A stretch of DNA of 64,000 nt from Lamellibrachia satsuma (lineage: Eukaryota > Annelida > Polychaeta > Sabellida > Siboglinidae): positions 2,253,501 to 2,317,500 of the forward strand of contig BSQZ01000061.1 in NCBI GenBank assembly GCA_033239005.1, given 5' to 3'. Made by a program: the position numbers and the translations under genes. Below are positions 22,025 to 34,800 of this stretch, piece by piece. The notes beneath the pieces were generated by a model. That model was not told the origin of the DNA, did not search any database, and saw only the letters and a list, made by a program, of their open reading frames with translations. Each line of letters opens with the position of its first letter. Within the stretch, counting starts at the first letter, position 1.

Positions 22025-22365
22025 ATATGTGTGGTGTCAGCAGTCCATGTTGTGTCTGTAGCACATAAGCAGTGCCTGTGGTGTCAGCAGTATGTGTGGT
22101 GTCAGGAGTATGTGTGGTGTCAGCAGTGCATGTGGTGTCAGCAGTATGTGTGGTGTCAGCAGTGCATGTGGGGTCAGCAGTATGTGTGGTGTCAGCAGTG
22201 CATGTGGGGTCAGCAGTATGTGTGGTGTCAGCAGTGCATGTGGGGTCAGCAGTATGTGTGGTGTCAGCAGTGCATGTGGTGTCAGCAGTATGTGTGGTGT
22301 CAGCAGTGCATGTGGGGTCAGCAGTATGTGTGGTGTCAGCAGTGCATGTGGTGTCAGCAGTTCAT
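22025..22365. repeat. CAGCAG-type minisatellite, right part (copy A)
   Basis: Continuation of the exon 7 donor array after the hAT element, with regular alternation of 'gtcagcagtatgtgtggt' and 'gtcagcagtgcatgtggg' (a 33-34 bp higher-order unit). Frames through it give Cys/Gln/Val repeats in all three phases. These are not a separate gene. Confidence 0.93.
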
Positions 22366-22580
22366 TGATGTAGTATGTGCATCTGTGGAAGACATCTTAA
22401 GTGGTAGTTTTTATTGGTTCATAGTTACATTTGGCTTATGTTGCTTTCTTTTATCTTTACTTATGGTACTTCACTTTAAACAGTCCCAAGGACTGGATAC
22501 CGCGCTATATAAGTATGCACCTTTACATTTATAACAACATATTATCAGCCATGTCATTATTTGACATTTTGTCTGCTGCG

Positions 22581-22616
<36 letters not shown>

Positions 22617-23343
22617 GTTTTCTTTAGTTTGGCTGCACTATAACACATTGTTTTACTTGCATCTGGACAGAGCATGAAGATAGCGGCTATTTTCCATAGT
22701 TCTTCTGTTAACTGATAAGTCCACTGAAACAAGACAACTTCCCCAGTGTGATGACCCTTTCGGGAATATGGTGAAACTGGAATTCCGCATGAGTATTTCT
22801 ATAAGACGAACTAAAATTTATAAGAAGTACTAGGTTTGAAAGTGTTATATTCTGATTTTTGGGAATACAATATAATGTTGGCTTTATTTGGACTTTATTG
22901 GGAGCAGAAAATAATGACCATGATGCTGATAAAATGATGAAGGTTAATAAGGGACCTTGCCAAAATACCACCAGTATGGTGGAAAACAGTCACTTATTTA
23001 ATAGTAATATTTATTTATTTTTTGGATATATATTATATATATATACAGCAGCCTGATCAAATGTACATTAAATAAGTAATATCAGTTACTGCCATTGCTG
23101 AACAATTGAAAAATGACCACAACTGAACAATATAGTACCATTGATGAATGTACAAAGACATTATTTATACTTTAGACATGACGAATGCCCATCAACGAAT
23201 GTAATACTGATGTACAGGTATAGCCAAACCAAATCTAACTATGGAAAATAAAAACTACTACATAAGTCGCGCTTGGTCTTCCATAGTTCTGTGCATTCTG
23301 TAATTTGAATATTCTATTTATGAATATGCTATTTGTATTGTAG
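22366..23343. other. distal FH intron 7 with AT microsatellite (copy A)
   Basis: Unique AT-rich intron holding a pure (AT)16 tract at 22583-22614; the tract is (AT)39 in copy B. No other feature seen up to the exon 8 acceptor 'tgtattgtag'. Confidence 0.7.
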
Positions 23344-23768
23344 GTAAAGTCAACCCGACTCAGTGTGAGGCCGTCACAATGGTTGCCGCTCAGGTAATGG
23401 GAAACAATGTCGCAGTCTCGATTGGTGGTGCAAGTGGCCATTTTGAATTGAACGTGTTCATGCCATTGATCCTGCGTAATGTGCTGCAGTCAATTCGTCT
23501 GCTAGGCGACGCGAGCCACTCCTTCGCAGTGCACTGTGTCGATGGAATCACAGCTAATCACAGCCACATCGACAAACTACTCAATGATTCCCTAATGCTT
23601 GTCACAGCTCTCAGCCCTCACATTGGCTATGACAATGCAGGCAAGATCGCGAGGAATGCACACGAGAAAGGCCTCACATTGAAACAGTCCTCTGTTGAAC
23701 TGGGTCTTGTCACGGAGGAACAATTTAACAAGTGGGTCAGGCCTGAACTGATGCTGGGCCCCATGTGA
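23344..23768 (+). CDS. FH: FH exon 8, C-terminal exon (copy A)
   Basis: 425 nt, completing Gly and starting KVNPTQCEA, so the fumarase signature GSSIMPGKVNPTQ is split between exons 7 and 8. It continues [53 protein letters not shown] and ends [23 protein letters not shown] at 23766-23768. Length and ending match the fumarase C-terminus. The amino acid sequence is intact even though exon 7 of this copy is frameshifted. Confidence 0.95.
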
Positions 23769-23998
23769 GCTCCTGTCATCACAAGGCCTGAGCTGATGCC
23801 GGGCCCCAAGTGAGCTCCTGTCACCACAAGGCCTGAACTCATAGTAGGCCCACTTGATACCACCACAAGGCCTGAGCTCATAGCAGGCCCACCTGATACC
23901 ACTACAAGGCCTGAGCTCATACCAGGCCCACCTGATACCACCACAAGGCCTGAGCTCATACCAGGCCCACCTGATACCACCACAAAACCTGAATTGAT
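23739..23998. repeat. 39-45 bp in-frame repeat of the FH C-terminal codons (copy A)
   Basis: The first unit is coding (RPELMLGPM, stop). The next unit repeats it as APVITRPELMPGPK and a second TGA at 23811-23813. Later 39-bp units read RPELIAGPPDTTT without a stop. All units are multiples of 3 and keep the enzyme's frame. The array ends near 23,998. Confidence 0.93.
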
Positions 23999-24210
23999 TA
24001 TTGGACCAAAGGGCTGATCTCATGCTGGTCCTAAATTGATCTCATACCACCACAAGACTTGAACATATCGATCTCATACCACCAAAAGGGTCTAATGTAA
24101 TGGATGAAAATGAACACCATTGTCAAACAAATCCTGAAGGTGAAGAATCTCAAGATGTTATGTAAATTATTTTCTTTGCCTTTCTTGGCAAATGTGATAA
24201 CTTGATAGAG

Positions 24211-25247
24211 TGGCATGGTTTGAACAACACTAGCCAGGCATAGTGTAAACAATACTTTCTAGGCATGGTTTGAGCAACACTAGCCAGGCATAGTGTAAAC
24301 AATACTTTCTAGGCACGGTTTGAGCAACACTAGCCAGGCATAGTGTAAACAATACTTTCTAGGCATGGTTTGTGCAACACTAACCAGGCATAGTGTAAAC
24401 AATGCTTTCTAGGCATGGTTTGAGCAACACTAGCTAGGCATAGTGTAAACTACTTTCTAGGCATGGTTTGAGCAATATACTAGCAAGACATAGTGTAAAC
24501 AATACTTTCTAGGCATGGTTTGAGCAATACACTAACAAGGCATAGTGTAAACAATACTTTCTAGGCATGGTTTGAGCAACACTAGCCAGGCATAGTGTAA
24601 ACAATACTTTCTAGGCATGGTTTGAGCAACACTAACCAGGCATAGTGTAAACAATACTTTCTAGGCATGGCTTGAGTAACACTAGCCAGGCATAGTGTAA
24701 ACAATACTTTCTAGGCACGGTTTGAGCAACACTAGCCAGGCATAGTGTAAACAATACTTTTAGGCATGGTTTGTGCAACACAAACCAGGCATAGTGTAAA
24801 CAATGCTTTCTATGCATGGTTTGAGCAACACTAGCCATGCATAGTGTAAACAATACTTTCTAGGCATGGTTTGAGCAACACTAGCCAGGCATAGTGTAAA
24901 CAATATTTTCTAGGCATGGTTTGAGCAACACTAGCCAGACATAGTGTAAACAATACTTTCTAGGCATGGTTTGAGCAACACTAGCTAGGCATAGTGTAAA
25001 CTACTTTCTAGGCATGGTTTGAGCAATATACTAGCAAGACATAGTGTAAACAATACTTTCTAGGCATGGTTTGAGCAATATACTAACAAGGCATAGTGTA
25101 AACAATACTTTCTAGGCATGGTTTGAGCAACACTAGCCAGGCATAGTGTAAACAATACTTTCTAGGTATGGTTTGAGCAATATACCAGCAAGGCATAGTG
25201 TAAACAAAACTTTCTAGGTATGGTTTGAGCAATATACTAGCAAGACA
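24211..25247. repeat. 50-bp satellite array between copies A and B
   Basis: The same 50-bp satellite as at 1-660, here complete, about 1 kb. It begins within a unit at 'ggcatggtttgaacaacact' and ends at 'ccattccgtgtagaacattc'. A block with 'aacactagctaggcatagtg', then the shortened 'gtaaactactttct' unit, occurs at about 24,421 and again at about 24,977, so there is a higher-order period near 553 bp. Confidence 0.95.
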
Positions 25248-25723
25248 CCATTCCGTGTAGAACATTCTAGTCTGCTGTATGAGAAATGTTTGTTTTTACT
25301 AGTTCACTTTGTGATGTATTGATAGAACATTTTCTTTGAAGCCATACTATTTTTCTAGTTTTTCTTGATTTAAGTTATCATGTACATATAACTCGTATTT
25401 TATTAACTGTAGGTTGTTTTCTCCATATGACATGTCACCAGCACAAGATGACTACGGGTTTAATTTACATGAAGGTTTATAACAGTATCATCATGTTAAT
25501 CTAAAATTATTTACAGTTATTATGTTGTATAAGTATTATTAGTATGTTACTGGTGGCTGTTGCTAGTTACATTTGAGACAAAATAGAATATTCAGTGTCG
25601 AACGAATCCGTTGGAAATTGTTATTGACATTTAGCTGTATACAAAGTATCGATTTAGATGGCTTGATACACTATCAATCGTTGACGATTATTACGTTCAT
25701 ATATTTTTGGTCCAACGTGCACA

Positions 25724-25957
25724 TTATTTAGAGTTGTTTATGTATATGAATTTCTGTTTAATGATATCCTCCTTGCGGAAATTGCGGTGTGCGACACCAA
25801 ACAGCTTGGTGGCGATATCTTGCCAAAACTTCTCTCTTTTAATCGTTATCGAGCTTTGTAACTTCCTTGTGATCATTACTTTATTATTGGCAATGTCTTC
25901 AGTCATGAATAGAATATCTTCATCTTACGTTTGCTTTTTGATTCTGCTTTCTGTCAT
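25724..25957 (-). pseudogene. Myb/SANT-like remnant (copy B)
   Basis: Same remnant as in copy A, with the same in-frame stop upstream of DEDIL. One base differs, changing LCMTED to LFMTED. Confidence 0.5.
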
Positions 25958-27035
25958 GGACAACTCCTTCACTTCGCAGGTTGCACAGTTTGTATTTGAA
26001 ACAATAAAGGTGATATGAAATATTTATTCTGTTGTGTTATTTAATTTGTCTAATTCTATGTCGCTGATCAGTGCATAGATTTGTGTAGCATTGGAAATAT
26101 ATTAACACAAGCTTAATGACTAAAATGAGAGGTTCTGTTGTTAACAAGATTCTCCTATTTTCATAAATAGGTTAAACACAAAATTAACCATTGGTGACCA
26201 TGTTCATTAAAATATAATTGGGAAATGAATGAATAAAAAGGAGGCCTTCCGTATCAGAAAGACACCTATCATGACCCAAGACGAGGGAGGTACTGTCTCA
26301 GCTATGTGTGGGACAGCTTGCTTGTCCTAGCATCTGAACGTTAATTTCGATAGTTGCGTCATTTTTATTCACAAAATTAACTTCACAGAAATCAAAGAAT
26401 GATAACAGCAGTCTGATTATATTCAAATGAAACACCAAACTCGGGTAACATGATGTATATTTGAGGATCAGCTTTACATTACAATTACTTTGTCACTATC
26501 ACCAATCACAAGTAAATTCCATTTTCAACAATGTGAAAAAGGATTGAAAAAATATTAAAAAGAAAACATTTCTAAATTATACCTTAAAAGTAGGCACATG
26601 CAGTTGGCACATGCTGTATCAGAAGCAAAACTAATCTGAGTGTATCATTTCTAATAAACATTAATAACAAGCAAACCGTATGGTAGCATGATATTATACA
26701 TGGAACACTGCAAAGAAACATCTTTCAACATTTAGGTCGTAATCCGAAGCCTATGCATTTAGAAAGGCTGGTTTGATATGATTTAAATGATTTATGATTA
26801 AAAGAAAGTTTAAAATGATACCAAAAATGGCAGCAACTTTGACGGAAAACAATATATGACACCGACTTCACGGGAAGCCATCAGGTAACAACCAGTCAAT
26901 GACAACTCTTCATAGAATTATCAGATGAAACCAAATCGGTGACAACTCTAGACAGATAACTTGTGTCATATTCGAGATGACTGGCAGGAACCAAACAATG
27001 TCTTGGAATCGACAGGAACAATCACTACTCAAGAT

Positions 27036-27132
27036 GACACCAGTCCACTACTCGGGGTGTATAGTCACACCAGTCCACTACTCGGGGTGTATAGTCACAC
27101 CAGTCCACTACTCAGGGGTGTATACAGTCATT
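27036..27132. repeat. 33-34 bp minisatellite (copy B)
   Basis: Three units as in copy A, adjoining the stop codon of the PARP-like terminal exon on the minus strand. Confidence 0.9.
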
Positions 27133-27205
27133 TTACCACTTGAATTTAAATTCTGTCTTCAGCAGATATTTCGCTTGAATCTGTGCAACATCATAAACAA
27201 TATAT
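27133..27205 (-). pseudogene. PARP1: PARP1-like terminal exon (copy B)
   Basis: Identical to copy A: YIVYDVAQIQAKYLL, KTEFKFKW, TAA, after a 'ttgttgcag' acceptor. The exon that should precede it is missing here too. Confidence 0.75.
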
Positions 27206-27432
27206 CTGCAACAAGTAAAGGATATACTGATCTATACATTGGCAGCTTTGCAACAGACAAACAGTAATTCAAAGAAAATGTGAAAGAAAAAGGCTAGAGA
27301 GATTAGGTGACCATTTTTATTCTGTAAAACGAATGTTAGTGCAAAGACGCTGAAGAAAATCAAAGCAATCTGTCTGATCTAAAATTCCAATATCTTATGC
27401 TAAATCTGATGGTGTCAGTTCACCCCAAGTTT

Positions 27433-27680
27433 GTTACCCATGCTTTCATCTACATCAACATATGTTACCCATGCTTTCATCTACATCAACATAATGTTAC
27501 CCATGCTTTCATCTACATCAACATATGTTACCCATGCTTTCATCTACATCAACATATGTTACCCATGCTTTCATCTACCTCAACATATGTTACCCATGCT
27601 TTCATCTACATCAACATATGTTACCCATGCTTTCATCTACATCAACATATGTTACCCATGCTTTCATCTACATCAACATA
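27433..27680. repeat. 31-bp minisatellite, 8 units (copy B)
   Basis: Same unit and unit number as copy A, including the irregular third unit and the 'acctcaacata' variant. Confidence 0.95.
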
Positions 27681-27777
27681 TTGAACTCGCTAGTCTGTGC
27701 GTTTGTGTTCACCAAACACAGTGCAATGTAACTAGTGATTGTATTGTATTGTATTGCCTACATGTTCCTATACCTAC

Positions 27778-27839
27778 CTTTGGTGCTGTGTTTCCCTTTG
27801 GGTAACTTGTCGACATACTTAGACTGGGTCAACTCATAC
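27778..27839 (-). pseudogene. PARP1: PARP1-like 62-bp exon (copy B)
   Basis: Encodes YELTQSKYVDKLPKGKHSTK with intact acceptor and 'gtaggtat' donor, as in copy A. Confidence 0.8.
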
Positions 27840-28359
27840 CTACAACCATACAAGGGTTCGTCCCATATGCAATCTTCACTGAACACGTCTTACAACGTAT
27901 CAATGCCCATAAGCCAACACAATGAGTCCTGTGCACATGCCCTGCGCCAGGTAGTTCACTTCTCTACTATTTTTGGACAATGACACATAAAAGGTGTAAA
28001 TAGAATAAATAAGGTTTGTGCATATTTTGCTAAAATACTCAATTGTTTAATTATGATTGTAAGCAACAGTAAAACATCTTTCAGATTGTACTCGGTTTAT
28101 GACGTTAAAGTTTACCAGTGGTGACTAATTATGATGCAATTATATAGTCTAATAAATGTGTTGAGCTAAGCTTTGGCATATCATTTAGTATTCAACCTCC
28201 CACAATCCACGCAGAAGGGAGGTTATTCAGTAGAGACACCTGGTGAGAATGGAATACACCACATCTATTCCACCAGGTAGTGAATTTAGTGTAAGGTGAT
28301 GACTGAAATACACGTATTGTTTGTATTCACATAGCAACACCAAGGAGATGAGAACTTAC

Positions 28360-28487
28360 ATGTTGCCAAGAGCAACCTCACACAGCATGAGCAGGCCAAC
28401 AGGGCTGGACTTGTTAACTATGCAGTAGTTAGCACTCTTGGACACCATATCAGCAAAGTAGACGCCTTTACCAAACATGTAACCAGT
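28360..28487 (-). pseudogene. PARP1: PARP1-like 128-bp exon (copy B)
   Basis: Encodes [20 protein letters not shown] to EVALGN with the same splice sites as copy A; no difference seen. Confidence 0.85.
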
Positions 28488-28825
28488 CTGAAACATATCA
28501 ACAAGATAAATTGTCAGTAAACGTTTTTATAATCATGTTATAATGGCTACGGTGCACAGTCCTTGTAGGGAGAGATTCCTTTCCCCTGTCCTTCAGATGA
28601 GGGACTGGTGCACTCACGGGACGGGGCACCGGTGGACAGGGGCACTTGGGAATGGGGACATCTGGGGGTCGGGGACACCAAGTGGATTGGGTCATCTGAG
28701 GACAGAAAAGAGACACAGAAAGAGGGACGGGGCACTTCATGATATTTATGGTAACTCAAAGTATGTACAATCTCAAACAAAACAATTAATGTTCAAGATA
28801 TATACATATCACAAAATGTTTTTGT

Positions 28826-28982
28826 ACCACGTAGTGCTCCAGGCACTATGTATGCCCCATATCTATACACCGTTTAATGTTCCAGGCACCATGAATGACT
28901 AGTATCTGTGCACCGTGTAGTGCTCCATGCATCGTGTATGCCCCGTATCTGTGCACCATGTAGTGCTCCAGGCACTGTGCTC
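28826..28982. repeat. 43-bp minisatellite, left array (copy B)
   Basis: Counterpart of 4240-4396, with the same degenerate units. Confidence 0.85.
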
Positions 28983-29317
28983 ACCAGAAGGCATTTGTTT
29001 TTCTAGGAAGTTGTCAAACAGTTAGGCACATTCTTAAGCCTGACTGCTTTCAAACAATTCCCAAAATGTCACTGAGGTGACAATGTTAAGTGGGTAAATT
29101 GTAAATTATTTGCCCTAATTTTTTAAATATATACATGTGCATGTTGCAGGATTGTATGTACATAAATACAATGGTTTTGTTTATCAAGGGTGGGGGTAGG
29201 TGTGCACCTGTAAGTATGCATTCTAATTAAGGTACGAGGTAATTAATTTTGCTTTTTCATAACAAAGCAGACTTGTTATTTAAAATAAACAGGGCTGTGC
29301 TGAATTTCATGGGCAAC

Positions 29318-29892
29318 ACATCTTCTTCATCCCCTGACTGGGACGGTCATAGGGGTGCCATGATCACACAGTCCTCGCCAACGTTGTCTGTCCTCTGCTA
29401 TGCGTAGCAGGGTCAGTAGGTCTTGATGTGTCCATTGCTTCATGTTGTCTACTAGCCAGTTTTCCCTGGCCCTCCAGCGTGCCTTGCAGAATAGTTTTTG
29501 CAATGGTGTTGTGTCGAGTCACAAGTGTGACAACCTAACCAGGAGCGCTTGCATTGTTTAACTGTTGCCAACAAGGGCTCTTGCTTTCCAGCGAGGAGTC
29601 TACTTGTCTCACATATTCGTTTGTCTTGTGTTCAATGTACGAAATGCGGAGGAGTCTCTTGAAGCATTTAGTTTCAAATGTTTGTACACATCTCTCTGTC
29701 TCTGCTGACAGAGTCCAGCTATCGCATCAGCAGAGGAGGATGAATACAGCAAGTGCTCTGTAGAGATTAAGTTTGGTTTGTAAGCTGATGTCTCTGCTCT
29801 TCGCTAGCACACATGGCCATTGCAATCCTTATTTTGATTTCCTTTGTTGAGGTGCCATCTTTGCTTAAGGTGGACCCAATGTTGAAGAGAAC
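29318..29892 (-). mobile_element. RTE-like LINE relic (copy B)
   Basis: Same ORF2 3'-end relic as in copy A, with small further indels (for example 'gcgaggagtc' for 'gcgagggagtc'). Confidence 0.75.
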
Positions 29893-30036
29893 TCCAGGCA
29901 CCATTTATGCCCCGTATCTGTGCACCGTGTAGTGCTTTTAGGCACCATGTATGCCCCGTATCTGTGCACCGTGTAGTGCTCCAGGCACCATGTATGCCCC
30001 GTATCTGTGCACCGTGTAGTGCTCCATGCACAGTGC
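29893..30036. repeat. 43-bp minisatellite, right array (copy B)
   Basis: About three units, as at 5310-5453. Confidence 0.9.
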
Positions 30037-30303
30037 TCACCAGAAGGCATTTGTTGCTCTAGGCTAGGAGTTGTCAAACAGTTAGGCACATTCTTTAGCC
30101 TAACTGCTTTCCCACAATGTCAGTGAGGTGGCTATTCTATTTTGGGGCGTAGAACTGCAACTTAAGCAACTATTTGCTACCAATTTATCTCATTATTTTG
30201 ACAATTCCCACTGACCCTATCAAACTAAAATTAGATTTCAATATGAGAAAGCCATTATGAGATATTAAGGGCAAGATTGTGATGTCACATGTAATTTACT
30301 TAC

Positions 30304-30549
30304 CACTGGCGCCTCTGGTGGAGCGATACGCAGGCCTTGCGAGAGAAATTTGACAAAAATGTGCCAGCCGATATTGCCGGGTAACATATCAAATACACGA
30401 GAGAGAATTGTATATATCAGGGTTTCTCCGTACCCTGTTGGAAGTATTCCCATCACACAACGTCCATCAGCAATGTTCTGGATGCAGGCAAACTGTTTCT
30501 CTCTCAGTGCAAATTCTAAATTTAACGACTCTTGCTCTGTCGAAAGCAC
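30304..30549 (-). pseudogene. chimeric helicase-like/PARP exon (copy B)
   Basis: The 82-codon frame is identical to copy A, including PTGYGET in place of the Walker A Lys and the PARP end SQGLRIAPPEAPV before 'gtaagt'. That the frame is kept intact in all copies suggests recent duplication, constraint, or both. Confidence 0.6.
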
Positions 30550-31220
30550 GTGCGACTCGTAGCGACTCTATTTTTTGTATTTCTATAGGCGTTACTGGAG
30601 GAAGTGCCAGCAGCCAATCAGCGTTATCATCGAGCTTAATGAGCTACTTATGTATACGCCTAGAATATCCCCCCATACGTTTTACTAACGGGTGTTCTAT
30701 TTATGTATATGGTCCAGGCGAGAATCGAGGCAAGTGGTGAACTGATAAACATGAGCACATTTGCCTAATCATCTCCAACCAAATTGTCGCGACTACCATC
30801 AACCAATCAGTGGGCAAACATTTACATACGTGTCAGAAAGATGACCAATCGTGGCAGCCCTCTCATTTATGCGAGGTCATTGAGGAAAGTAGCTGTTCAC
30901 GTATCGATGACGATGTCAGTTGTTTATATACTGAGGGGTGTGTGGCGGGGTTCTGAAAGTCCGATCTCCCACCTGTTTGGGAGACCAGCCTCCCATGTGT
31001 TTGTGGGATCAATCTTCCACCTCCCAGTGCATTTCAAAATTTACCTTCAATCCCACATCCCACCTATTTTTGAGGCCCCTTCATTATGGTTCTCAGTCAC
31101 GTGATCAAAATAACCCCGCCTATCGATGGCAGCCATGATGTGAGTCAAGCGACTTAATAGCGTCATTAGCGACCGCCATTGTTTCAATTAAAATTTACTC
31201 CCGCGCTTGTCAATAAATCA

Positions 31221-31510
31221 TGAATTCGTCTGTGTCTACATCAAAGAAGAAAGTCAACTATGCAGAATCGTTAGATAATGTTACAAGGAACCGGTATCAG
31301 GCCAAATTAGAGTTGATTAACGGTGAAGGTCCGTACGAAATGCTGAAGAAACATATGGAACGTTGACCCGACAACCTTCCCAGTATTTCGTATCCTGACA
31401 TCGTGAACCCTAACCAAGAGTGCATACACATTGAGCGACTTAAAAGGCCACCAAATTATGACAGTTGTGTCAGTGATACTCCAAGCGTATGCACGTTAGC
31501 TAGCTAGCTG
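31221..31510 (+). pseudogene. YqaJ/SWIM-like N-terminal fragment (copy B)
   Basis: As in copy A, starting MNSSVSTSKKK, with RNRYQAK in place of RNRHQAK. After the stop one base is missing ('gttgacccgacaac' against 'gttgaccctgacaac'), so the second part is broken once more. Confidence 0.4.
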
Positions 31511-31756
31511 ATTGTCGATTTAATCCATTTATTATTTACGTTTACGCGAGGTTGGCTGTTTACTCGTGTGGGAGCTAGTTCCCTGTATTCACCAATAACG
31601 TGGCAGTTTACAAGTGGATCCAGTGATGCCACCAAAGCGTGATTCTGACTTAAATCCTCGAGAGCACACGTGTGTCATTGAGCGTTTGATTCGTAGGTTT
31701 TACGTATTTATAAACACGGCACACGTCACGGGTTATTTAAATATCGACGGGTCCGG

Positions 31757-31764
31757 TATAAAAG
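31757..31764 (+). promoter_or_regulatory. TATA box (copy B)
   Basis: 'ggtataaaaggcgc', 38 bp before the candidate first ATG, as in copy A. Confidence 0.6.
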
Positions 31765-31794
31765 GCGCAGTTTACGGATGAACTTTACGAAGTG

Positions 31795-31866
31795 ATGTTG
31801 TCGAACAACATTAACGGTACGAACATGAAGCTGGACATGAAGTTGGACGAGACGCCGACCGTGCTG
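31795..31866 (+). CDS. candidate first exon of fumarase (copy B)
   Basis: 24 codons starting [12 protein letters not shown], donor 'ctg/gtaatt', phase 0. One Ser to Leu change relative to A and C. The evidence is position and phase, not homology. Confidence 0.4.
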
Positions 31867-34800
31867 GTAATTTTTTTTCAGTATAATGTTTACACGTTTC
31901 GACAATCACTGTCATTGACACTGCATGAGTCATGACTGTTGTTACTTAATTGTTTAATTGTTGTACTGATGCCAGTGGCAGTATCAGTGATGACATTTGT
32001 TGTACCACCCACTAGTCTAATGCACTATTTCGATATTAGTCATTGTAGATATTAGTCATTACCATTATTACTACGTAACGTCGTAGGCCTACTTACATTA
32101 GTAGGGATGTCAATTGATGACAATTTCAAATTGCCGATGTATTTTGTTTTACATTTTTATCATATGGATGCAGCCGTGAGAAATTGAAATGTGAAACAAG
32201 TTTCAGAATTGGTAATTAAAGTACTTTTCGAGATATTAAGTTTTCAAGACATCAAACTGAACACAGTTAGTTGCACAATGCCAGGAATGCCAGTGCCAAT
32301 GGCAATAGAATGACAATGTTAATGCGTGGTCAATGTTAATTATTGTTTATATTGAAGTTAAAAAATCACTGATCAGCTAATGAAATTTTAATATGTTGTA
32401 AAGGGCTATATGTCTATAATAATTATTATGCACAGCGCAAAATCAGCAGGAAATATAGTTTCATTTTGCCGTCATCTGAAAACCTACCTTATTAATATTG
32501 CCTATCCTCCTTAGCTTCTTGCCACGTCCATTCATCTAGCTGTTGACAACTTTTCGCATTGTACATGATCACGAGCTAGAATGCTTTATCCTTTGGTTTT
32601 GTTGTGCCACTGAGCTTGGATTTTCTGAGGAGATTGGCGCCAAAGAAGTCATTTTATTTTTATTAAAAATGCTGATCTTGTCCCACGTTCATCATTACCA
32701 TTTCGGGTGCTGAAATTCATACTACCAAGGGGTATATTAAATAGTTTATGGCTGAATTATTCTGATCGTAAAGTAAGTAAATACCAACTGAACTGGATAT
32801 TATTGGCAGTATTCCTGACAATAGATGGTACAGCAATCTGGACGTGTACTGTACTACAACAATGAAATATATACAGGCTGCTGAAATCACTTTATTGTGA
32901 CCATGTCAGCATTGCTACCAGTGATCAGTCAGGTGTATGACCATGTCAGCATTGCTACCAGTGATCAGTTAAGATATGTGACCATGCCAATTACCAGTGG
33001 TGATAGCAGCTGGCTGGAAAGCAACAAAAGTGACCATATTACCTGGCTCACTTCGCGTAAATTAAGAATACCTTCCAGGAAACTACACGTGGAATATAAA
33101 CAAAAATAGCACATGCGAGATATACCTATTACAAATAGTATTCTTTAAAAATCTACAGTTAACAGAATGTACCAACACATTTCTAAAATCAGTGACACAG
33201 ACTTAAATTGTGACAAAGAATTTTAGCTTTTTACTTATTCTCAGTGTATAGAGTTTCACCAATTTTTATGAGTGAGACGTCATACCTGTTTCGTCAGACT
33301 TGTGTTTGATGAATTTCCAGAATGATTGTTGTTGAGACCAGTTTGCAAGGTTTCAGTTACAAATCCTATCTAGCTTTATTTGTGGCTTCTGTTATCTCTT
33401 TTGTGCTGTTTGTATTTATTTCCGTCCTGGTCCATATAATATCCAGTGTTGTTTTTGTGTTGTTTCAGGAAGTCACCATTAGAGCTGCTGCTTTCTTCCA
33501 TGTGGTTTTGTAGTTGCAAGTAGTATTAATTTTGGAGTTTCTAACATGTCAGTTCTGTTTTAATACTAATAGCTACATAGATAAGGTGCTAAGTAATAAT
33601 ATGTGCATGTTTGTTTGGTTTAATTTATGATGTGGATGATGTTTAATTACACATGTGGTCATTGAACTTTTAAATCAGTCCAAACTCTAAACACTGTGTA
33701 TTTCTTAATAACAAAACTGGTAAAATAAAAGTAAAACAAACTCAGTTTATAACATGCTACAATATGCAGATTATGCTCACATTAAATAAATTCTTTGTCA
33801 GAATGTATGTCTTCAATGTTGATATAGATACAGAACCAATTATAAAACTTTATTATGCGAGGGTAGCAGTGAGTCAGTAGTCTTCAATGTTAAGATGTTT
33901 TGTATGCTGTGGAAACAGAATGCTGGTCTTAACCCCAGGGTGACTATGGGGATAAAGAATGTCTTAGTGAAAAGGTAGCTTTTTATGTATGCTATTTTTT
34001 TCTGTTATTTTTAGTCTGGTAAGCTAAATTGATGTAATTAGCGTACTGAGTCTTGTGTGTGCAGCATAACTCACAATGGGAAATTTTCAAACAGTGATTT
34101 TGAATTTTTTCAGTATAATGTTTACACGTATATTATATAATATATACTTTTTCGGCAATCACTGTCATTGACACTGCATGAGTTATCAATGTTATGTTAC
34201 ATGTTTAATTGTTATACTGATGCCAGTGGCAGTATCACTGATGACATTTGTTGTACCACCCACTAGTCTAATGCACTATTTCGATATTAGTCATTAGACA
34301 TTAGTCATTACCATTATTACTACGTAACGTCGTAGGCCTACGTACATTAGTAGGGATGTCAATTGATGACAATTTCAAATTGCCGATGTATTTTGTTTTA
34401 CATTTTTATCATATGGATGCAGCCGTGAGAAATTGAAACGTGAAACAAGTTTCAGAATTGGTAATTAAAGTACTTTTCGAGATATTAAGTTTTCAAGACA
34501 TCAAACTGAACACAGTTAGTTGCACAATGCCAGGAATGCCAATGGCAGTAGAATGACAATGTTAATGCGTGGTCAATGTTAATTATTGTTTATATTGAAG
34601 TTAAAAAATCACTGATCAGCTAATGGTGTTTTCTCCCAAATCTGCCAAAAAATTCTAAAATACATGGCAGAACACCATACTGAAATTTTAATATGTTGTA
34701 AAGGGCTATATGTCTATAATTATGCACAGCGCAAAATCAGCAGGAAATATAGTTTCATTTTGCCGTCATCTGAAAACCTACCTTATTAATATTGCCTATC

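Noticed and set aside
22031..22534. Cys/Gln-rich repeat protein
   Set aside because: All three frames are open because the CAGCAG-type repeat lacks stops; it lies in FH intron 7.
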